A DNA stretch of 64,000 nucleotides from Epichloe hybrida (GCA_019022495.1 JAFEKR010000006.1:2852001-2916000), one strand, 5' to 3'. Counted from the first letter of the stretch, positions 1 through 12,300 are shown. Numbers and translations: made by a program. Notes: generated from the sequence alone by a model not told the origin.

Positions 1-2206
1 GGAGAGGAGGGTCAAGGTAGTGGTGGTGTTGAAGGAGTGCGAGACCGGGCCGTAATTGTCGTGAAGTGGCCGGTCAAAAGAGTTTGGTGATGGAAAGACG
101 GAAGTGAAAATGGCGTTGAATGTTTGGCGGAAGGTCTGGCAAGGTTCTGTTGAGTCTGTTCCAGTTTGGAGTGGGGGGGCGTCCCTTGCAGCCAATCCGC
201 TGCTAGGCGGTGGGTATCCCAGCGCGACGGGGGGGGGCCTGGCTGGCAAACCCGTGGCGGAGCTGCCAGGCCTCGACGACTTGACGACGTTGATGATGTG
301 CACCATTTCCATGCACACCATGCATTGCATAACTCGACGAACGGGGGAATGAAGAGGGGAGCACATGGATCATCTCCGGGCATTCGGCCGTGTGCGAGCC
401 GCCGGGCTTTAGCCGGCTCCATGTACCTACTCCAACCAAAAACAGCTTGGCTAGGATCATGCATGCAGATACACGTTGGCAGAAGATCTGGTCTTGATGG
501 ACGTGAATGAGTTTTGTCTCTGCGCCTGGCGCTCAGCCGCAGTGACCACGGATCATCCCATTCCATCCGCGAAATTCGGTACCAAGTCTACGCAATACTC
601 AGGCCTCAGGCCTCAGGTCTACAGAGATCCTTTGCACGCAGGAACACGGCCTCATTTCTCAGTGGTTGCCTGGTCAAGCTTCTTCTTGCAAGTAGTTCTG
701 CAGCTTTCAATCAGTTTAGAAAGGCAAACTCATCGGGACTAGCATCTATTGTGGGCACCGTCCTTTGCCTGCCACTTATTTGCGCGTTCATCATCCCTTA
801 TGCCTTGCAACACCCACGGACCCTACATATATCATGGTTAGCAAATAATCACTGCGTACAAATGGTGGCCAAGAAAAAAGAGATCGGGAAAAGAGACAGA
901 AAGAAGCGGAGGGGGAGGGGCAGGGAGAGGGAGAGGGAGAGAGAACACACAGTCCTAGTTCACACCGGCTCCAAACATCTCCTTAAATAAACTCTCAAAG
1001 CTGACCGAAAACCCCTGGCTTACAGAGCTTTATATATCCTTGGTCAGTTTCCTTGACAAGATTGGAAGAATTTTTGGATGTAATGAAGCTGATATACCCT
1101 GCTTTTCATCGAGACTCGGGGTGGTTTATACTTCTTCTCCCTCGCCCACTTTCTCCTCCTCTCGGTGCCCTCGTTATCAATATGCAAGACGGACCGTGTA
1201 TTCGACATTATTTCCTCCTACTGTAGGCATCCTGTCCATGCATGTGCCACGCTTATGAAGACCCCGGTCGAATCAAACCAAAGTCCAAGAAAACTCTAGT
1301 CCAGCACAGATCTGTACGCATGATTGAGTAACAGCAGCAATGAAATGAAGCACGATATTGAAGAACGTATCAAACTTGGCAGTTCCACCTGGCTTAGCAG
1401 CTTCACTAGCATCATGTTTTATAATGAGCCTCATGTTGCAGTTGATATCACGTTTGCATCCTCTACCGCATCCTTAAAGACTGAATAGAAGGCCCCGTCA
1501 TCTTGGAACGTGCATTCCGTGGGTGGGAGCGGAATCTCCGTTTTCTTGCAAAGGAATAAAATGTATTGCAGAATCTGTCTTTTTTTTTTTTTTTGTCGCT
1601 GGGGATACGTTATTGGAGGAACTATGATGGCTTTTTCGCAGACTGATTGCCAGTCGTGCGGCCAGAGGGTTCGCTCTATGAAAAAGCCACCCACATGGAC
1701 ATTTTTCTTGTCGGCGAGGATAACTGAGCATCCAGGCTCTCAACGGTGGTTTATTCCTTGGCAATATGAGCTTCTCCTAGTGGGCACATGCGGTATAACT
1801 CGGTGAAAAGAGTCCTGGAATGTGGCAAAACGCAAGCGACCACCCCTACTTTGGATGCCCGAAAAAGCTTATTCGACGTACGAAGAACGACCATGGCATA
1901 TGTATTTCATATGTCATATGTCTTTTGTGAAGACTTTGATTGGCTACCAAAGGATGTGCCTAGTCGGAAGTTTATTCGCCTCGTTGTCCGCGCTTTTGAC
2001 AGGCCACCCCCCCCCCCTTTACCTGGATGGAATGCAAGCTCACGGCTTGATGATCTGCTCAGATGACGGAAGAAATACTACTACTTGGCCGATATTGATA
2101 TACAAGACATCTATCTATCCAAGCTGCAACTGTGGAACAAGGTCCATGGGACAGAGAGAACCCCCACCAGGCCGTGACAATTTCCGGCACCATGTCCTCC
2201 CTCAAT
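1..2206. other. Gene-free region at the left edge
   Basis: I see no supportable gene here. Small open frames exist on both strands, but none has exon structure, family motifs or convincing composition. The first 150 bases, read on the minus strand, are CT/CA-rich and resemble the 5' leader of a leftward gene lying outside the window; this is inference. Local low-complexity DNA includes a CAGGCCT direct repeat near 598-617, a purine tract (AGGG/GAGA) at about 907-946, and a T16 run near 1579-1594. The right part is the 3' flank of the Egh16-like gene that ends at 2207. Confidence 0.5.
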
Positions 2207-3336
2207 TCACTTTGATAGGCTTCTTTTGCGAAAAGCAACCGCTCTCTTGCGCGACTCGGAACTCTGCGTGAAAAAGCCAGCACCGCCAAAGGGGCCGGCA
2301 GGGGCCTGATTGCGGACCCGAACAAAACAAACATTGTCGAGGCCGGCGACCTTGCCCTCACATACAGCGCCTTCTGGCATCTGGACTTTGATGTCGAAGT
2401 TGGTACTCGTCGCAAATGACAAGGCAAAAACGCCGTCTCCTGGCACGTTGTAAGTCATCTTGGCGGACTGGAAGGCCTTGGGGTCAGTCGCGGCCGACGT
2501 CGAGTCAATGGCCGCAGTAAGGGGTCCGGCGCCATCCTGATTGATCTTCACACGTAAAGCCGATTTTTTTTTTTTTTTTTTTTTTTCATTAGCTTCGCCG
2601 AACACCGGGTACAGACGATGGGGGCCATGCAACAAACCTGTCGGTATACAAGAGAGATCTCGCCGTTGTCGTTCGTAGTGGGAAGGCCTCGCATCTTGCC
2701 CTGACCAGCCATGTCGCCGACGATGGTTTCCTCGGGATAAGAAGTCCTTTCGCCTCCCAGGCCCGCGACCCCGACGCCGGGGAGGTTCAGGGGGGACTCG
2801 CCTTGGGCCGAATCCCGGGCCGTCAGACGCGGTTTCTCGCGGCGCCTGGTGTTGCCCTTGATGCCGAGGGCACTGAGGTCGTCTTCCGGGCCAGTCTTCT
2901 TCCTCCCACCCTTGTATGTGGGCGCGGTTCCCAGGCCCATGAAGGACGAGATGACTGCGTCTGGCTTGCAGTTGCCTCCGCCTTGTGTCCAACCAAGCGG
3001 CCCGTACTTGCCCTGGTCGATTTCGGCATCTCTAATGATGCCGGCGTCTGCTTGAGCGCCACACGCGTTGAGAATACAATCACGGGGTGTGCCGTCGAGG
3101 ACTAGAGAGCACGGAAACTTGGTTCAGCGAGCCGAATGATTGATCCCCCCCCCCCCCCCCGAAAAAAAAATGCCAAGAGAGCTGGCCGTGGAGTTGTATC
3201 AAGAGTTGTCAAAAGAGTGCGCGGCCTTACCACAGGCACCAGGGGCGACCACGCCGTTGGCTCCCTTGGTCTTTAAGATGACGCCGTGCGCCGAAACGCC
3301 GGCTGCAAGAAGCAAGCATGTAAGCAAGCGACTCAT
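2207..3336 (-). CDS. Egh16-like (DUF3129) secreted protein
   Basis: The minus-strand model is join(2207..2545, 2638..3101, 3231..3336), 302 aa, with two introns using GTAAGG and GTTTGT donors. Residues 1-16 are a signal peptide (MSRLLTCLLLAAGVSA), and the predicted mature protein starts with His-Gly. The middle carries CILNACGAQADAGIIRDAEI and KYGPLGWTQGGGNC. The last exon has INQDGAGPLTAAID and a CFVRVRNQAPAGPFGG signature, which match the Egh16/GAS1/MAS3 family of secreted proteins expressed in appressoria and other infection structures of fungi. The C terminus is basic (RKRAVAFRKR). Function is known only at family level: extracellular, surface or host-contact associated. Both introns contain very long homopolymers (C14 and A23 on the coding strand). 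The intron 2 acceptor after GTGAAG was chosen because it restores the family frame. Confidence 0.82.
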
Positions 3337-3443
3337 TTCCGCGTTATACTGATGATGGCTGGATATTTGAGAAAAAAAAAAAAAAAAAAAAGAGAAAACC
3401 TGACATGCGGAATCTTGACTTACAAACAGGGATGGCCGATGCG

Positions 3444-3450
3444 TATATAA
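3444..3450 (-). promoter_or_regulatory. TATA box of the Egh16-like gene
   Basis: On the minus strand the sequence reads TTATATACGC, a TATATA core about 110 nt upstream of the ATG at 3336. This position fits a regulated fungal promoter. Between it and the ATG lie A13 and A20 tracts (plus strand 3471-3483 is just upstream, 3372-3391 just downstream). Confidence 0.45.
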
Positions 3451-3762
3451 GAGTCTGTCTGCCGCCGACCAAAAAAAAAAAAAGCCCGAGTTCAGACGTA
3501 CCTACTACCCAGCAACGTGAGCCCTGGTATGCAGCACGGACGACTGAAACCTCCGGGCGGTCATCAGCTGGCATGAGACTTTGGGCCAAAGCCACATGAC
3601 GATGCCCACGTTAAAATCCAACTGCCTCGTGGAAATGGTGCCTGTCTGGCGAGGAATGCAGCTAACAATCGCTGTATAAAGGGAGAAGAATAGATAGGGA
3701 GGGGGGGGTGGATATAATCGCCGCATGCAGCAAGATTTGGCTATCGGTTCGTCAGGTATGTA

Positions 3763-4000
3763 CAGTCTAACCCCTGAATGATTTTACACTCGCTACAAGC
3801 CCCACGCGGGGCAGTCACTATCAGCTGTGAGTGGCTAGCATGAGTGGAGCTGTTAGGAATATTACAGGGGTAAAAGGGTACTTAGTAGTACTAGCGAAAG
3901 ACATGTAATCTTAAGTATCTTTTACCCTACCTATTAACTTTTCATTGGCTTGTTACCCCTGGTCATGTACCTCGTGTAAAATCATTCAGGGGTTAGACTG
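3763..4000. mobile_element. Tc1/mariner-type MITE, 238 bp
   Basis: The two ends are perfect inverted copies. The left arm (3763-3789) begins CAGTCTAACCCCTGAATGAT, and the right arm (3974-4000) is its exact reverse complement. A TA dinucleotide sits immediately outside each arm (3761-3762 and 4001-4002), the target-site duplication expected for Tc1/mariner-superfamily elements; the outer perfect inverted repeat is 30 bp counting the flanking TAC. The interior has no open frame and carries a subterminal CAGGGGTAA type motif on both sides. It is therefore a non-autonomous element. The perfect arms suggest recent activity. Confidence 0.87.
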
Positions 4001-4242
4001 TACAGCCCCGTTAAGGCATGCGCAGCTCCGACGGTACCCAATAGGAAAAAGGTGGATATTTTGATACGACCACCCCCCGGGTCCATAAACAAGCCCTTGT
4101 TTATTCTCTAGATGCCAACTGCTTTTTGGTGTTACTTAAGATCGGTCGGTTGTCCTTGTCTTTCCAACGATTTCGACGTTACCCCCCCTTTCATCAGACC
4201 TCTGACTTTTTATCCACTTATTATTATTTACTTGGTTGAAAA

Positions 4243-4682
4243 ATGAAGTTCCTTGGATTCATGTCCGCCTGCCTCGCGGCATCAGCAGCTGCCGCTCCCC
4301 CCCGAGAGGGAAGCCCGGCAACGCAATCGGAGCAGAAGCACCCCCCAGAAGCGCCGCCGACATGCCCTCGGCCTCGGCCAAGATGGTCGAGTCCAAGAGG
4401 GAATCCAACAGAGGCGGCGACGCAGCCGGCATAGCCGGCCTTCTCAGCGCGGCCCTGAAAGGCCTGCCGCCTCCCCTGGCCGACCAGGTCCAAGCAGCGG
4501 TCGCAGAGGCCTTCAAGTCCGGCGATTTCGGCCTCAATCTCCCAACCGATACTGCTGACAAACTGGGCAAGGGAGACTTGGCCGGGGCTCTTGATTCCAT
4601 CGGGTCCGGCGCCAGCGGGACGCTCGAGAGTCTGCCCGGGGACGCCTCGAAGATTACTGGCGTCGGGGGCAAGAAGAAGTAA
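4243..4682 (+). CDS. Small secreted protein, frame broken at a C7 run
   Basis: The ATG at 4243 opens a clear signal peptide (MKFLGFMSACLAASAAAAP). That frame then runs into a stop at about 4432. A second frame, open through to the TAA ending at 4682, carries the protein-like remainder: an Ala/Gly/Leu-rich segment with GIAGLLSAALKGLPPPLADQ, a TADKLGKGDLAGALDSIGSG segment and a lysine-rich end (GGKKK). The two frames meet at the C7 run at 4297-4303; a one-base change there joins them into about 147 codons. No GT donor lies between the segments, so an intron does not explain it. The product would be a small cysteine-poor secreted protein of unknown function. This is either a real frameshift (pseudogene) or a homopolymer sequencing error. 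Confidence 0.6.
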
Positions 4683-5005
4683 TTACGTCCTGGATTGTGG
4701 AAATACTCATTGGTCGGATTTTGTATCTCATGTGCGCACAATGCTTCGGAGAACAAGCCCATGCAGCAACCCGGGGCTCTCGAAGAAGGGCTTCCGCGTT
4801 GATGGAAACGTTTTGGCAGGATTTTTGTGTTCTCGGATCAAGTGCAAAGCTTTTACATGTTCCGGGTAGATTATTCGAGGGTCAGGATGAAATTTGAAAT
4901 TCTTTCCAAATTTTTGTTCATATACTTGTTTGAATTGTCTCCTCAACATGCGTGTTTAACCCCAAAAAAAAACCCTTCAAATCCCGGAATGCGGGTACAT
5001 ATTTC
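4683..5005. other. Convergent intergenic spacer
   Basis: This 323 bp spacer separates the small secreted protein gene from the convergent ferric reductase gene. It holds an A9 run near 4963 and nothing else I can identify. Confidence 0.5.
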
Positions 5006-5736
5006 TTACCAAGAGAATGCTTCAACTATCAACTTGACCAGCACCTTGGACTGGTCGTAGCCACCACGTCTCGAAATCTTGGCTACACAGCATCGCACCT
5101 CGTCTGCCATGCTTGGAGGACCGCAGACCACCACCACTGTGCCACCTCTCTGTCCACGGAGCAGTTCTTGAAGAATCAGCATCAAGTTGGGCCGGGGTCC
5201 CACGGACAATGCGACGTCTACATCTCCCCACACCCGCTCCTTCTCATCGCCGTCTCCGTGCACGCCGAGCATGTCCTCCACCGCGTGGACCAGCGGCATG
5301 CTTCTCACCATCCAGCAGAGCTTCTTCGTCCCGTATGCTCTGATCAGGCCGTCGAACTTGTCCAGGAACGGGAGAACGCCCGTGATGCCCACCGCGCCCG
5401 CGATGCACGTCATGTTGGGGAAGTCTTGCGTTGGTCGCACGTGGTTGTCTTGCAGGAACGTCGTTCCCTCATTGTAGGAGCCCTCCACGAGCACTGGGAT
5501 TCCGGCAAACGGTCCACTGGGCTCCTTGAGGCGAGCCGTCAGGCCATTCTGCCTCCTTATCAGCACCGTGATGCCAGGGCCTCTCTTCCATGTGCTGGGG
5601 TGCCGCCCAGCCACACCGGGCTGCCTTGATGCCGTGATGGATTTCCGGGTGGCTTGTTGGGGAGACCAGCGGGGAGCAGATGGCTGGAACGGGTTGGAGA
5701 AGCTGATGGAGTCGGCGGCATGGAGTGTTGCCTTAT

Positions 5737-5768
<32 letters not shown>

Positions 5769-7354
5769 TGGCCGAAGCCGGGGCCGGGGCCGGGGCCGGG
5801 GCGATCGTCCTGCCAGGTAGTGACACTCCCGACGGAGAAAGGGTGACTCTCCCAAACTCGCCACTTGCTTATGGTGAGAAAGTGCAGGTAAACATGTCCC
5901 CGGGCGCTGACTCCAGGGATGTCGACCCTCACGTAGTCCTCATCTATGGTAGTGATGAATGCGAATCGTATGCCTCGTGGCACATAGCGCACAGAACGCA
6001 TGACTCGGTCAAACACCCAGAAACCAACCGCAATGTACAGCCACGTCTCAGTGCCGCGTGTGTGTCCGTACCGGGTGATGAGATGCTCGTACAAGCCAAC
6101 CAGTGCCAGGATTGTGATGACGATGTGGGTCACCACGAAGCATTCGTAGAAGCGACGCCGAATAGGGTGGATCGAGGTCACGATCAGGAGAGCGAGGCAT
6201 ATGGCGGCGACCGAGCCCCAGATCCAATAGGGCTGCCTCACCAACTCGGACATGGCCTCGCCCGACAGCCTCGAGCTCAGGAGGTACAAGTATATGAAGG
6301 TGTGAACGAGTGCCTCGACCACGCAGATGAAGCCGACCCAGCGGTGCAGCAAGAGGAAGGTTGTCCGGGACCAGTTGGTTACCCAGAGGAGGAAGTTGTT
6401 ACGTCCGGCAAACAGGATGGCAAGGGCAATGTTCGCAAGACTCAGAACCCCCATTCGGTTCCCCAGGGACTTGAGCTCGCCTGTGCGGCTCAGCGCGTCT
6501 GACGAGAAGCACCGCTCCTCGGACATGCAATTGTATCCTATGCTCGCGAGCAGCACGTTGATTCCCCACACGTAGAGCAGGAACAGAGCCTGGCCCCTGG
6601 TCGGAACCAAGAAGAATCCGCCGAGGGGTTCCGAGTGTTTCGATCCCAGCAGAGGCGGATCAATCATGTATCCGCGGAGGGTGGCTACGAGCCCTGGCGA
6701 CCACGGCAGGAACCGCAGCAATGACAAGCCCACGGGAACGAGAGCGCAGGTCAGGAAGATGATCAGGCCATAGCGCTGGTGGGTGACCTCTGTGGCCACG
6801 AAGATCTTGAGCGACAGGTATTCGCTCTTCAAACGGTTTATCGGTACGTATCCGACATAGTCGAGCGTCCTGCTGTTGTTGACGCTGGCTCGTGGTGGTA
6901 CTCGGAGTGATGCCAAATCGGCGACGGTCCGTCGATACGTGTGGATCCTTCTGCTGAAGCTCCTGGGGCCGTCCTCTTTCCAGAAGAGTTCAAGATCTGA
7001 CCATGATTGATCGAGGCAATGCTGCTGCAGGCAGTAGGCCAATGTACGTCGGTAGTAGGTGTTGTGCGCCTTGCACTCCTCCGTGGGACGCTTCGTGATT
7101 GTCCAGTTGCTGCCGGACGGGACATGTTGCTGTTGCTGTTTCTGTTGTCCGGCTCTTCCAGAATCCTTGCCGTGCGTATCTCGGCGTGTGCAGTTGAGCG
7201 GTGCCGAGATGCTGTTCTGGCATGCAAAAGCACATACGGGCTTGAACAAGTCGGTTCCATGGCCGATCAGCCCGTTGCTGGCGTTGGACACGGACACGTT
7301 GAGGGAAAGAAAGACGGAGACGAAGGCGAGGGAGAAGAAGCCATGGATCTTCAT
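5006..7354 (-). CDS. Ferric reductase-like transmembrane oxidoreductase (FRE family)
   Basis: A single exon of 782 aa. The start at 7354 was chosen because it begins a signal peptide (MKIHGFFSLAFVSVFLSLNV); an open upstream extension lacks this logic. The N-terminal domain is cysteine-containing and extracytoplasmic. It is followed by several membrane segments including the ferric-reductase core with paired haem histidines (LLHRWVG, ALVHTFIY near residues 336-350; VVTHIVIT and GLYEHL near 408-420). The FAD-binding motif HPFSVGS lies near residue 503, and the NAD(P)H-binding end has VVVCGPPSMADEV near 742. Family role: electron transfer from cytosolic NADPH via FAD and haem to extracellular ferric or cupric iron at the plasma membrane. 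Odd point: a Gly-Pro then Gly-Ser repeat (about residues 516-540), encoded by a GGCCCC/GGCTCC microsatellite, is inserted just after the HPFS motif. The length and all motifs suggest an intact gene. Confidence 0.88.
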
Positions 7355-9050
7355 AATAGTGAGTGGGCGATACAAAAATTCAAATCCAACAAATGTAAAG
7401 GTTCCCAACCTGCAACATGAAACATGGGGACGTAGAGCATCGCATGAAGACGGCGTTTTGTTAAATACCTTTTTTTTTTGGCCCTTCAAGTGCCAATCTA
7501 GCTGATCCTACCACGGTACATGTCGGCGCCTGCGATCGGAATAGACAAGCCCTTGTGTTAGCGAGCCTATTTCACGATCGGGGGGAAAGACCATGGGCAT
7601 GTTGACGCTTCGAGATAAGCCTGCAGTTTTGAGTCCTGTTAGCGGGTGTGCAATTGCCGTATTGGGCGAAAACGCTGTCGAGTGGGCCCCGGGTATCGAG
7701 GCCGTGTTTTTCCTCAACTCACGCCCCCCTCTTCCCCCGCATTTAGTTAGCCATGTTGGTGACACCAACCCCATCGTTCAAGTCAACGCAACCGACTAAA
7801 ACTCAAAAACAGCCAAATTATTTGATTACCGAGCCGTTGGTTCGGTACCAAGACCGGATCCTCAACTCGGTGGCCCTGCTCATCGATAAGAGCAGCATCT
7901 CGGTTGAGCGGATTAGCAACCCAGAACATTTTTGTAAAGTCACTGGAGGATGCATTCGGATGCAGTCTCTTAGAGTTTGTTCATACAGCCTGCTACGTGA
8001 TATGAATCAGGGTTCGAAAGTCAATGAGGTCAGCTTGGGGGGGGGGGGGGAGGGGTGAGAGAGCTTACTCACTCTGGCAAGTTGTAACGAAATTGATCGT
8101 TGGCAGTATTAGGCAGCAACCTGGGTCCGCACACCATCGATCTTGAATGTTCATGATACACAGGAGCCTAGTGTGGTTTCTCTTTCAATCCAAGCCTTTA
8201 TGCTCCTCAATGGTTCGATCTTTCAGGTGGCATCTACTCAAACTGCGCAAGATTTGAGACTTTGGCAGCAACCTTGGGGGCATTGCACGGGGTCCTACTT
8301 AAGCTTTACAAAGCATAGGACTCCACTCTATCTCAATAATCATAGTGAGATGCAATTTTACGTACTTTGGCGATGAATGATGAATCTGAACCATCTTCCT
8401 GGCGCCTTTTTCCTCGGCTCCTCTGCCACTTCTTGGGTCAAAGTCTGCTGTTGAATGGTCTCGCAGCACCCGGATGTCTGTCATTTTCTCGAATTCTTGA
8501 TTGCTCTTTTCAACACGACGGGTTGGGCCGCGGCACCAGCGGCTATCGCTGTCTGGTGATGGCCGGGTGGGGCGCCCAGGCCTCAGTTTCACACATATGT
8601 ACGGAGTACTCGGTACGAATTACCGAGCGAAAAACTGTACGGATTACAGATCCGTACTGTACGGGCTACATAATCCGTTCTTATTTTATCATGAGTCAGC
8701 TCGCGCATGCCGGACCCTTGTCGTCCCGTCGTCCTGCCTGCCTGTGCCGTCGTCCCTGCCGCCCGTCGTGCCGTCGTGCCGCTGTGCTCGCCGCTGTGCT
8801 CGCCGCTGCTCGGCGCTCGCTCGCTTATTGTCAGGAAGAGCTCCCTGAAGCATTGGATGTGTGGGCAAGGGGCGCGCATTGACTAGGATGAGACATCGGT
8901 GGAGACGAATGTATCAGAAGTACCTCCGTAGACTAGTCATTACTATAGCGCACTGTGTACCCTTCAGGTACAAAAGTCAGCTGCTGTCTGCACCTCTAAT
9001 TAATCAAATCGAACACTTTTCATCATCTATCTACACCCTTACCTAACAGT
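7355..9050. other. Intergenic region before the transposon block
   Basis: No gene is supported. It contains a G-run near 8037-8050, two copies of the dispersed TACGGAGTAC-type palindrome near 8600-8615 and 8637-8663, and a CCGTCGTGCC/CGCTGTGCTCG imperfect repeat at about 8735-8820. Base composition drops sharply to AT-rich after about 9000. Confidence 0.5.
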
Positions 9051-9371
9051 TATAAGCCCGGGTGGTTTCTATTACTAAATTTTATTATTATCTTTAAGGT
9101 TATTAAGCTCCGTTAGATTAATTAAATTAACGCTTGCTAATATCACAAGATAAACGCCCTTATTATATTAATTAATAGTCAATTAACACATCCTACGCTT
9201 CCCTTATACAGTGTGTTCCCCTTTAACATATTTAAAGAAACTCTAAATATAGTATTATTATTAGAGAAGGACTAGATTAAGTAGTTCGCGTAGATTAAGA
9301 ATTACACAGAATCCTATAGGGTCTAGGAGTACATCAACCTAAATAAGGTTAAATCACTCAAAGAACCTACA

Positions 9372-12300
9372 ATGCCTACATACCCGCAGAGAGGTCAGAG
9401 ACCAGAGATTACAGATAACAACCCTAATGCTCTTGAGGATTAGAAGCTAGCATATAAAGATACAAAGGACCGCTTTAATTTCAAATATAAGGAGCTTTAA
9501 TTCAAGCTTACAAAGTATTATAATCTAGCTAAACAGATACCAAAGATTAGGGAATACATTTATAAGACCCTTTTAAAGAATATTTAAGATTCCCTTAACT
9601 TTAACACCAAGGTTAAGGAGAAGGAGTCTATTTAATATTATATCTAAAGGATACTCTTACTTCTTCACAAGTAGTATAAGCTAAATACAAAGAAGATACT
9701 AATCCTTACGGAGAACCATTTAAACAATTATTTATAAGCTAAAGGTACCCATGATTAGTATAAGTAGGCTATAATAATTAAAGTACTTTAGAGAAATTAT
9801 CTAGACCTAGGGACCTAATAGACTAAAGAGATAATACTATACAAGTTCATTGCGCCTCTTTAAAGCAAATATAAGTCATTTTAGAAGAAGTAAAATAACC
9901 TGCTTAATAAAGGGACAAAAACAAGCTTAATCAAAGCCATCGCTAAGTTCAAAAGGGACTATAAGGCCCCGCCAAAGGAACTAAAGACTGCTAATGCTCT
10001 TACAAGCAATAGATTAAATAATTTAATAAAGCTAGAGAGGCCTAAGTGCCCTAGATATACAAATCACAACATTAAGGATACTGTAAAGTAGTAGGAATCC
10101 TATAATTCGTTCAAGGCTCTCTATAAGCTAGAAGCTACTCTAAAGAACTAGGAGGTTAGGAAGAACTCCAAAGAGAACATTAAGAAGTATCTTAAGGCTA
10201 ACCCACAGGAGAAATCAAAGGCTATAAATTAGAAGCTAGAGAAGAAGGGTAATAAGATTATTATGCCTTCGCAGAACCCTACAAACGACTTAGTGGCTAT
10301 CACTCCAGGCGAAAAGTCAGCTAATATATCATTATTCGTACGCGCGGAATCATCAAAGGAAAGCGCGAATTCATCAAACGCTAGGAATAACTCAGAATCA
10401 AGAAGGAACATAGTCCTCTATAACTCTAGAGCGAACGTTCATATCTTTAATAACATCCGATAGTTCAAACAATCTGAATTCAATAAGGATGTAGCAATAG
10501 AAGTTAAGGCCAGTGGCATAATCTATATGGCTTCAGATTAAGGGCCTGTGAGCATATCCGTCACAGATCCTGTATTGCAAAGAGAGAGAACTATTATATT
10601 AGAGTTAGCTCTATTTATTCCTAAATTCCACGTTAATCTAGTATTAGCGATGATTATAATGAAGGCAAGTATTTTCTGGAATCAAAAGAAGGGATTTCTT
10701 TACAGAGGAAATCAGCCTGTGGCTAGGGTACATAATATCGACAAGCTTCATATGCTTTCAAGGCTATTAGAAGACCTAAAAGAGGCTAACACTATATTAA
10801 GCAGAGCTCCTAGGCCACCTACGAGAGGAGATACAAATCTCTGGTATTATAGAAGTGGTTATCTAGGCAAAAGGGCTTTTACAGAGCTTATAAACACGAC
10901 TTTAGGCGTTAAATTAACAGGACCTAAGCTTACAGAGTGTAAGATCTATACTATAGGTAAAGCTAAGCGCTAGAGATCGCAGGTTACACCTAAAGGGCTT
11001 CCTTAAGGACTAGGTTACAGGCTTTTAGTTAATCTAGAGTACTATAACTCTCCTTATTAGAATGGCAATAGGTATTAGTGTGTTTTTACATACCTTATAA
11101 CCTTAATGCGATTCTTCTACTTATTTAAATTAAAGGACAGGATTTGTAATAGCTTCCGTATAATAGCGGCGTTTCTAAGCACTTAATTTAGGGTTTAGCT
11201 GTGATTTTTACATAGTAATATTAAAAAGGCCCTATTCACAGAGAACATAAAGGACAAGATAGCCCTCGCAGGCATTATAGTCTATAATTTAGCTCCCTTA
11301 ACACCTAGTTAGAATAGCAAGGCAAAGAGATCTAGGGGCGTGGTTAAGCAAAAGGCCTATACGTTAAGTTTAGAGGCTAGATTCCTATTAGAACTTAACA
11401 ATAAGATCTTTAACATAGCGGTTTATCTATTAAATCAAACGCCTTTCGAGCATCATAGGAAATAGATCACACTATACAAACTTTAGTGGAATTAGGCTAG
11501 GAAAACCATCCCTACCTATTCACAGATATTAGAGACCTAAAAACCCTTAATTTTATACCTCTAAGCTTATAGATGTAAAGCGTTTCCTATAATAACAAAA
11601 GCTCTAGAGCACATTAAATCAAATAACTTAATCCCTTAGTTAGAGCAGAAAGCTCACATTAGATACCTCGTAGGTTACAAGGGTAAATCTCAGTATATTA
11701 TCTAGGTTCTAACCCTTCGTAATTGTAAGGTTATTATGTTAGCGTGTGTACGGTTTAATAAGGCCTTATTCTTTAAACTAGAAGAAGAAATCAAATTAGC
11801 CTAGAAAGAGAAGATATTAATAATCACGCTACTTAAAGAGCTTAAAGCTAAAAACCTTAATAAAGAAATTAGTTAAGACCTCATAGAAATAGACCTAGAA
11901 GAGGAGAATCACGACTTTTAGCTATTAGTCACAAAGCAAGAAAACAATTAGTTTAAAGCAGAAACACTACCTTACATATTAGGGTAAGAAAGCGGCCATA
12001 TTAGTGCTCTTTTAACCCCTCCTAACTCTTCTTATAAGGCACTGGTTACTGTAGAGAACATAGAGCTTTAGGTATAAGGTAATAATACGCTGTTTTATAA
12101 GATTAATAAATTTATAAGTAACGTAATAGCTGAACACACGGAGACTACCGCGGAGACTAGCGAAATTACTGCTAAGAGTAGTAAGAATATAGAGAATCAC
12201 GGTCTACGTAATAACGGCATTAATCTAAATAACATTATAACTAGAAAACGTTAATAAAAGGATTTAAGGAAAGCTAGGTAGGCATAGTTTTCTTCTGCTT

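Larger units (their letters stand above)
3337..4242. other. Intergenic region holding the MITE
   Basis: This is a divergent intergenic stretch between the Egh16-like gene (minus) and the small secreted protein gene (plus). It contains homopolymers at 3372-3391 (A20) and 3471-3483 (A13), the TATA box at about 3444, and the MITE at 3763-4000. No other gene is supported. Confidence 0.6.

Noticed and set aside
12..566. A 184-codon minus-strand open frame at the left edge
   Set aside because: It is rich in Ser/Arg/Pro/Thr from CT-rich DNA, has no family motif and reads like a leader of an off-window gene rather than coding DNA.
5654..6502. A 282-codon plus-strand frame opposite the ferric reductase
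   Set aside because: It is the shadow of a strongly supported gene on the other strand, and its Gly-Ala repeat is the complement of the Gly-Ser/Gly-Pro microsatellite.
2207..7354. A biosynthetic gene cluster or iron-uptake cluster around the ferric reductase
   Set aside because: No permease, multicopper oxidase, synthetase or cluster regulator is nearby; the genes are only neighbours.
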